DNA from: a virus
Strand: one strand, 5' to 3'
DNA length: 36,307 bases
Virus record (IMG/VR): IMGVR_UViG_3300028417_000013
Location: 1-36,307 of that record
The stretch's first letter is position 1, and each line of letters starts with the position of its first letter. The translations under genes were made by a program, and so were the position numbers. Below are positions 32,761 to 36,307 of this stretch, piece by piece. Below the pieces are notes generated by a model, which worked only from the letters and a program-made list of their open reading frames with translations, was not told where the DNA came from and searched no databases.

Positions 32761-32974
32761 ACCTGCTGGCTCTGGCTATGGCGATGGCTCTGGCTATGGC
32801 GCTGGCAATGGCTATGGCTCTGGCAATGGCTCTGGCAATGGCTATGGCTCTGGCTATGGCGATGGCTCTGGCGATGGCTCTGGCAATGGCTCTGGCTATG
32901 GCTCTGGCTATGGCGATGGCTCTGGCTATGGCGATGGCTCTGGCGATGGCTCTGGCAATGGCTCTGGCGAATAA
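32744..32974 (+). CDS. Gly-Ser-Tyr-Asp/Asn repeat protein
   Basis: A 76-residue protein. After MSKLDKPAG, almost all residues alternate Gly with Ser, Tyr, Asp or Asn (GSGYGDGSGYG...). No fold or catalytic motif. It starts inside the end of the DUF6948-like gene (17-nt overlap), a pairing seen in other phages. Such [G/S]Y[G/S] low-complexity chains resemble those that form condensates or flexible coats, but this is inference. The same DNA is also open in another frame (Ala-Leu-Ala-Met repeats). Confidence 0.6.
   Translation: MSKLDKPAGSGYGDGSGYGAGNGYGSGNGSGNGYGSGYGDGSGDGSGNGSGYGSGYGDGSGYGDGSGDGSGNGSGE
32768..32968. repeat. Tandem 6-bp (GGC-NNT) repeat array
   Basis: About 33 units of GGC followed by TCT, TAT, GAT or AAT. 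The units are ordered in irregular 12- to 24-bp blocks. Expansion or contraction by 6 bp keeps the reading frame, so length variants should be tolerated. Confidence 0.9.
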
Positions 32975-33018
32975 TTAAACTTTATCAAATCTAAACCTAA
33001 GAAAAAAGGAATATAATT

Positions 33019-33234
33019 ATGACTTCACTATCAGGAAAAGTAAAATTCTTCAACCACGATAAAGGCTTCGGATTTATCACCCCAAATGATGGCAGTGGTG
33101 ACGTTTTCGTCCATATCACGGCCATTCAAGATTCTCACCTCGACAGCTTGAGCGATACCGACGAAGTGACGTTTGACAAAGTTGAAGGTAAAAACGGCAA
33201 ATTTCAGGCTGAAAACATCAGTATCACAAATTAA
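33019..33234 (+). CDS. Cold-shock (CspA-type) RNA chaperone
   Basis: A 71-residue CSD protein with RNP1 KGFGFI (15-20) and RNP2 VFVHI (29-33), starting GKVKFFNHDKG. It binds single-stranded RNA and DNA and can melt structures or act as an antiterminator. Standard family length. It follows the repeat protein after 44 nt (AAAAAGGAA site) and precedes a tRNA-like RNA. Confidence 0.93.
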   Translation: MTSLSGKVKFFNHDKGFGFITPNDGSGDVFVHITAIQDSHLDSLSDTDEVTFDKVEGKNGKFQAENISITN

Positions 33235-33240
33235 CCTTAT

Positions 33241-33303
33241 GGGGATGGTTGCATAGTTCAATGCGTGTAATTCTAAGTAGCAGGTGGAAACCCTGCCATC
33301 TCC
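33241..33303 (+). ncRNA. 63-nt tRNA-like structure without anticodon arm
   Basis: Acceptor-like stem: GGGGATG (33241-33247) with CATCTCC (33297-33303), 7 bp with one G-T. T-arm-like: GCAGG (33280-33284), loop TGGAAAC, CCTGC (33292-33296), perfect 5 bp, directly adjoining the acceptor strand as in tRNA. D-arm-like: TGCA (33250-33253), 8-nt loop, TGCG (33262-33265). Only 14 nt lie between D and T arms, too few for an anticodon arm. The D loop has TTC and the T loop has GAA, a possible reversed loop contact. The element is followed by TACA, not CCA. It could be a degenerate tRNA, a tRNA mimic or a processing signal. Confidence 0.45.
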
Positions 33304-33338
33304 TACAACTTAATCATAAAATAAGAAGGACTAAAAAT

Positions 33339-33623
33339 ATGCCTATTTATCTAGTAAAAACACCAAACGGCCAAAAAATGGTTAACGCACCAACCAAGGC
33401 CAGAGCTATCAACCATGTAATCAAGAATACCATCACAGCAGAGGCGTTGAGCGCCGAAACTGTAGTAGCACGCATGGAAGATGGTGAAGCCGTTGAGAAG
33501 GTCGGATATGCATCCGAAGCACCTGTTCAGCCAGAAGCTACAGAAGAGACAGGATTTTATTCCAATGAGGAATTAGATGCAGCTCATGACGAGGTTGACC
33601 ACACCCGTCCGTTGGAGGATTGA
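33339..33623 (+). CDS. Small hypothetical protein
   Basis: A 94-residue protein from ATG 33339 (AGAAGGAC site). MPIYLVKTPNGQKMVNAPTKARAINHVIKNTI is a pattern seen in small phage proteins; the C-terminus is acidic. The earlier in-frame start at 33249 would run through the tRNA-like element and is unlikely. Function unknown. Confidence 0.6.
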   Translation: MPIYLVKTPNGQKMVNAPTKARAINHVIKNTITAEALSAETVVARMEDGEAVEKVGYASEAPVQPEATEETGFYSNEELDAAHDEVDHTRPLED

Positions 33624-33626
33624 AAA

Positions 33627-33821
33627 ATGCGCTTTATATGTATGTTGGTTTTTTGTGCTTTATTATTTGGCTGGATATCAAATGTGTACCAATATACAAA
33701 GCTTGATTTTAAAAGCCCATACAAGGCCGAAGCAATTCGGACAATAGGACTAATCCCACCTATAGGCGCGGTCATTGGTTACATTAAAATTAATGACGGC
33801 ATAACAGAACAAGGAGAATAA
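33627..33821 (+). CDS. Small membrane protein
   Basis: A 64-residue protein with an N-terminal hydrophobic segment (FICMLVFCALLFGWI) and a second moderately hydrophobic stretch (IRTIGLIPPIGAVIGYI). It probably spans the inner membrane twice. It starts 3 nt after the previous gene. Similar small phage proteins are unannotated. Confidence 0.6.
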   Translation: MRFICMLVFCALLFGWISNVYQYTKLDFKSPYKAEAIRTIGLIPPIGAVIGYIKINDGITEQGE

Positions 33822-33824
33822 ATC

Positions 33825-34262
33825 ATGGAAAACAACAAAGAATTTCCACAGTATTATCATGTTGAAGACCTCTATGGCAATGTTTTTGCCGTTGTATGTC
33901 GTGAGCATGAAACGTTATTTACAGTTATTCAGAAACGCGATGTTCGCAAGTCGTTTATCGTTTCCAAAGTTAGTAATGAGGCCGCAGTCCGAGAGCTTGC
34001 ACCAGGGCAAATGCTCGGAGCGTCAGCGCATGATTATGAAGAAGTCTTGACGAAAGAGTTTGGATTTTCTTTGTCTAATGATGTGATTTGTTATTACCCA
34101 GAACCGGAGGAAAATGCCAATGTCGAAGAAGTTTCACCAGACAGAAGCGGAGGAAGTTCGGCAGATGGAAATAAAGGAAGCGATCCAGAAATTGAACCAA
34201 CTTCCAGCACTGATGACCAACAAGAAGATAGCTGCACAGATGCTAAGTCAGCCAATAGATAA
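33825..34262 (+). CDS. Hypothetical early protein with acidic tail
   Basis: A 145-residue protein. Residues 1-90 form a mixed globular domain (VEDLYGNVFAVVCREHETLFTVIQKR; EAAVRELAPGQMLGASAHDYEEVL). Residues 95-145 are low complexity (Ser, Gly, Asp, Glu). The tail shares its DNA with another frame that has a better gene-like character (34120-34266). The real protein could end sooner in related phages. It begins with an AAGGAGAATAA site. Confidence 0.55.
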   Translation: MENNKEFPQYYHVEDLYGNVFAVVCREHETLFTVIQKRDVRKSFIVSKVSNEAAVRELAPGQMLGASAHDYEEVLTKEFGFSLSNDVICYYPEPEENANVEEVSPDRSGGSSADGNKGSDPEIEPTSSTDDQQEDSCTDAKSANR

Positions 34263-34266
34263 ATAA
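34120..34266 (+). CDS. Probable small overlapping gene
   Basis: A 48-residue frame inside the 3' end of the preceding gene, in the +1 frame. GGAGG at 34106-34110 is 9 nt ahead of ATG 34120 (another ATG at 34114 is too close). The peptide MSKKFHQTEAEEVRQMEIK, then AIQKLNQLPALMTNKKIAAQM, is a well-formed amphipathic helical protein, unlike the Ser/Asp-rich tail of the other frame. It stops right before the operon terminator. Probably a real last gene; function unknown. Confidence 0.5.
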   Translation: MSKKFHQTEAEEVRQMEIKEAIQKLNQLPALMTNKKIAAQMLSQPIDK

Positions 34267-34283
34267 TTTCACTGTGTAACTGC

Positions 34284-34321
34284 ATAGAGAAGCCCCGCCG
34301 ATTAAAGTGGGGCTTCTCTAT
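34284..34321. terminator. Bidirectional terminator between the two operons
   Basis: ATAGAGAAGCCCC (34284-34296) and 34309-34321 form a perfect 13-bp stem with a 12-nt loop. A T-rich run (GGTTTTTTC) follows about 6 nt downstream on the + strand. It lies between the end of the + strand operon (34266) and the end of the - strand lysis genes (34302-34421), so it can stop both. Confidence 0.8.
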
Positions 34322-34421
34322 ATTGTGGTTTTTTCTTTGGGATATGTAGAGGCCTGTCAGTTCGCCGCCTTCTCCATCCAGGATGATGTCTATTAGGGCG
34401 CATTGCCAAATTCTTAATCAT
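34302..34421 (-). CDS. Possible small basic peptide after the holin
   Basis: A 39-residue frame whose ATG overlaps the holin stop by 8 nt (ATGATTAA). It is very basic (RPNRHHPGWRRRRTDRPL), with Pro, and ends in the terminator loop. The overlap favours translation; overlap with the hairpin argues for caution. Such basic peptides might bind membrane or nucleic acid. No family recognised. Confidence 0.35.
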   Translation of the reverse strand: MIKNLAMRPNRHHPGWRRRRTDRPLHIPKKKPQYREAPL

Positions 34422-34902
34422 TATATTTATACCGTTTTTCTTTTCGATCGTTCCAAGTAATGCCCTCTTGTGGATCAGGCTCGTCAGGAATTGGGCGTGT
34501 TAATTTTTGCCGCTGGATTTGAGGGGTATCTTTAACTTTAAATTTTCCGAAATCCTTATGAAGACGACCACCAAAAAAGAACACGATAATTGTCCCTAGA
34601 ATCCACCAGCCTTCTTGCGGCATAGCCTGTAACGCAAGGGCAGAATTTTGAAACTTTATAGGATATTCTATGCACAACCAAAAAATATAAATTGTTCCGA
34701 ATGCAAAGATCGGACGCGGCAATCTGTTCAGGCCATCGATCAAACTATCAAACCAATTCCTTGAATGTCCGAATTCATTGGCAAACTGTGAATGTATGGA
34801 CTGAAAAGCTGCGGCATCATTTTGATCGCGTTGTTGTTTTGATCCAAAAATTGTTTTAATTAAACCGCCTATTAGCGGAATACCTTGCAATAATAAACTC
34901 AT
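34414..34902 (-). CDS. Holin of the three-TM gene-transfer-agent type
   Basis: A 162-residue protein starting MSLLLQGIPLIGGLIKTIFG (GAGGGGG upstream; longer frame rejected). After a charged helix with FANEFGHSRNWFDSLIDGLNRLPRP, it has FAFGTIYIFWLCIEYPI and ILGTIIVFFFGGRLHKD membrane segments. This is the pattern of the GTA_holin_3TM family. It releases the endolysin across the inner membrane. Overlaps the M15 gene by 4 nt. Confidence 0.82.
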   Translation of the reverse strand: MSLLLQGIPLIGGLIKTIFGSKQQRDQNDAAAFQSIHSQFANEFGHSRNWFDSLIDGLNRLPRPIFAFGTIYIFWLCIEYPIKFQNSALALQAMPQEGWWILGTIIVFFFGGRLHKDFGKFKVKDTPQIQRQKLTRPIPDEPDPQEGITWNDRKEKRYKYND

Positions 34903-35294
34903 ACAAACCCCCTCGGAAGTTGAAAATGTGGATAATCTTTGAAGTTTTTCCAATGACCTCCCCATTGAATAGGTAATCCAAGCTCATTTGCTGCACGAAA
35001 CATCAATGTTCCCATCATTAAGAAGCGTTCCCTGTCATTCCAATCAACTGGATATGGAATAAGATCAACAGCATGGCCATACCCACTACCTTGAATACGA
35101 TGTAAACTGTTCATTGTTTGGCTTGCGCCAATATCAACAAGTTGCTCTTGATCCATCTTAGTGCGTAAACCACCAAGAGGAGGTACTGTTAAGTCCAAAA
35201 TTCCGTACGAAATGGCACGTTCTGCGCACTCACAAAGCAGGGGATGAACCCCTTGCATACGATTCAATGATGTTGAGCCAAATTTATAAGCCAT
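34899..35294 (-). CDS. M15-family endolysin (L-Ala-D-Glu/D-Ala-type peptidase)
   Basis: A 131-residue protein. The N-terminal helix (VHPLLCECAERAISYG) is followed by SLHRIQGSGYGHAVDL with His65, His74 and Asp77, and WGGHWKNFKDYPHFQL with His123. These are the zinc ligands and context of VanY/M15 endolysins. The stretch between the first His and Gly-His-Ala is longer than usual (RIQGSGY). It cleaves peptidoglycan stem peptides. It sits in a holin-endolysin-membrane-protein cassette. Confidence 0.9.
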   Translation of the reverse strand: MAYKFGSTSLNRMQGVHPLLCECAERAISYGILDLTVPPLGGLRTKMDQEQLVDIGASQTMNSLHRIQGSGYGHAVDLIPYPVDWNDRERFLMMGTLMFRAANELGLPIQWGGHWKNFKDYPHFQLPRGFV

Positions 35295-35572
35295 TATTTA
35301 TTTACTTTCGCGTCCAATTTATCAAATAACTTATCTTGCTTCCGCTCAATACGTCCGAGGATTCTTTCTATATTTTTGTTCTGAATATCATTCTTCTGTT
35401 CGATGCGCCTGTCTTCTGATGCAAGCCGCTCTATGCGAGTTTCAACGCTTGAAGCCCACCAAAGGCCAGAGACGAGAATACAAACAATCGTGACCAATTG
35501 GCCGATCGTGACTTCTTTTTTTAAATGCCAACCGTTCACTCTATATTCCCCACAGTTATGTTCAACTTCCAT
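35294..35572 (-). CDS. Membrane-anchored coiled-coil protein (spanin/holin accessory-like)
   Basis: A 92-residue protein. NGWHLKKEVTIGQLVTIVCILVSGLWWASSVETRIERL has a single membrane helix, followed by a long coiled coil to the end. This is a common phage arrangement next to endolysins and could be an inner-membrane spanin or holin-like helper. It overlaps the M15 gene by one base. Confidence 0.65.
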   Translation of the reverse strand: MEVEHNCGEYRVNGWHLKKEVTIGQLVTIVCILVSGLWWASSVETRIERLASEDRRIEQKNDIQNKNIERILGRIERKQDKLFDKLDAKVNK

Positions 35573-35592
35573 AATAATATCACCAATCTAAT

Positions 35593-36307
35593 TTAAAAAA
35601 ACTCTGTCCATCCAGTTGTAACCACCCTGATAACGGCTGTGGCACTAGCCACTGTACGCACCCTAGAGGAGGTATCTGTCATAACACTACTATTAGCAAC
35701 CCCTTGGTTTGCTGAGGCATCGTATTGTGATGCGAGCGGAGCAAGAGAAGTGCTCGCCGCTAGGTCTGTTTGTTCTGGGTCAGAAACGTACACAGCCTGA
35801 CCATCTGCGTTATTTATAGTCAGTCTTGCAGCTACAGAAATTCCCAGTGGTGTTTTAACCACCCGCAGGGCTGCCGTCGTTGTTTGGGAAACAGAAATAT
35901 CAAGTGTAGGGCTATTCCAATCAAAGCGATCTCCATTTTGTTGAAAACCTACAATATTAGCAGAACCATCAGTTAGTATAGAGCCAATACGCCTGTAAGC
36001 CGCAGCACCATGATCTGCCACTAAGTTAGCGGCTGTAATAGATGTGTCAAAGCCAACATCATCCACACCCGCAACCTTTATAACAAAGACATGATACCAA
36101 GTGCTATTAGCCACCGTCAATGATGATGATAATCCGCCTTGGTTTGTACCAGTAGACCATGATGCATCTATACGCTTTGTCAGCGCGCTAACCGATATCA
36201 TTGAAGCATTAGCACTATCAGCGACAACGCCAGCGGTTACATCGATATCGTGAGAGGCATCAGCTGCGTTGTTTGATAGAATTACTCCAGATTTATAACC
36301 ATTTAGC
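35593..36307 (-). CDS. Tail fibre C-terminal part (canonical end; continues into 1-1001)
   Basis: The frame enters from the right edge and ends at 35593. Its first 42 residues are identical to residues 244-285 of the fibre at 51-1001. It then continues TKRIDASWSTGTNQGGLSS, NSTWYHVFVIKVAGVDDVGFDTS, AAYRRIGSILTDGS and a C-terminal domain ending GWTEFF. The (LTKR)(I/L)DA-W..G..GGL and TWYHVFxI..DVGFDTS..YRRIGS pattern is common in phage fibre tips. Joined at the repeat, the fibre would be 480 residues. An internal ATG at 36201 is not the true start. Confidence 0.85.
   Translation of the reverse strand, partial: LNGYKSGVILSNNAADASHDIDVTAGVVADSANASMISVSALTKRIDASWSTGTNQGGLSSSLTVANSTWYHVFVIKVAGVDDVGFDTSITAANLVADHGAAAYRRIGSILTDGSANIVGFQQNGDRFDWNSPTLDISVSQTTTAALRVVKTPLGISVAARLTINNADGQAVYVSDPEQTDLAASTSLAPLASQYDASANQGVANSSVMTDTSSRVRTVASATAVIRVVTTGWTEFF
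36182..36307. repeat. 126-bp direct repeat, copy 2 (right edge)
   Basis: Identical to 148-273 and running exactly to the end of the window. Toward lower coordinates the sequence differs. It encodes the same fibre segment in the same frame and marks the likely circular join. Confidence 0.95.

Noticed and set aside
32768-32968. CRISPR array
   Set aside because: Units are 6 bp with no spacers, and no cas genes are present.
32778-32978. Ala-Leu-Ala-Met repeat protein in the other + frame
   Set aside because: It has no ribosome site of its own and is the shadow of the Gly-rich frame that starts in a typical gene overlap.
33266-33282. Normal amber-suppressor tRNA with CTA anticodon
   Set aside because: A stem around TTCTAAG needs an A-A mismatch and uses bases already in the perfect T stem; the element is about 10 nt too short for a full cloverleaf.
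33249-33338. Upstream extension of the 33339 gene
   Set aside because: It would be read through the tRNA-like element, and a better ribosome site precedes ATG 33339.
1-36307. Simple terminal redundancy or exact end overlap of a circular contig
   Set aside because: The repeated segment begins at 148, not at base 1, and bases 1-147 do not occur at the right end.

Overview
The window is essentially a complete small podovirus-type phage genome. It is moderately AT-rich, tightly packed and free of bacterial housekeeping genes. Virion genes follow the T7-like order: terminase, head-tail connector (portal), scaffold, capsid, two tail tubular proteins, an acetyltransferase-like protein plus three internal virion proteins, then a tail fibre with a T7-type N-terminus. 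There is no phage RNA polymerase, DNA polymerase, integrase or CI/Cro-type repressor, so it is not a true T7 relative. It should use host sigma70 RNA polymerase and host replisome. Recombination (Erf, YqaJ), replication (DUF1376 and a helicase-loader-like protein) and lysis (M15 peptidase, GTA-type holin) genes are of kinds common in phages of Gram-negative bacteria. The GTA-type holin and overall gene style hint at an alphaproteobacterial host, but this is weak.

Topology: the last 126 bases (36182-36307) repeat bases 148-273 exactly, and the sequences diverge on the side facing positions 147 and 36181. The repeat lies inside the tail-fibre gene. Joining 36181 to 148 gives a 480-residue fibre and a closed circle of about 36,034 bp (inference). 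Bases 1-147 then look like a minor alternative fibre 3' end that the assembler appended.

Layout: one divergent control region (26032-26161) splits the genome. To the right on the + strand (26162-34266) lies the early/accessory operon. It holds small unknown proteins, an NPPY adenine methyltransferase, Erf annealing protein, YqaJ exonuclease, two HNH endonucleases, a HExxH zincin-like protein, a winged helix protein, a DUF6948-like protein, a Gly-Ser-Tyr repeat protein, a cold-shock protein and a tRNA-like RNA. It ends in a strong hairpin terminator at 34284-34321. To the left on the - strand lie a ribbon-helix-helix regulator, replication proteins and a DUF1064 nuclease, then a block of receptor-binding-type proteins (tandem lectin-like domains, PLA2-like membrane protein, beta-helix). 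These are followed by packaging, head, tail, fibre, and (through the circular junction) lysis genes, which converge on the same terminator.

The capsid gene and the gene after it sit between two terminators behind their own near-consensus promoter, a simple way to make them the most abundant late mRNA. Two early + strand promoters share a 19-bp motif with about 11-bp spaced direct repeats. This is a candidate operator for the divergently encoded ribbon-helix-helix protein.

Most novel items: the tail-fibre branch repeat, the 63-nt tRNA-like RNA lacking an anticodon arm, the shared operator motif, the Gly-Ser-Tyr repeat protein next to a cold-shock protein, a probable overlapping gene at 34120-34266, and the PLA2-like membrane protein.
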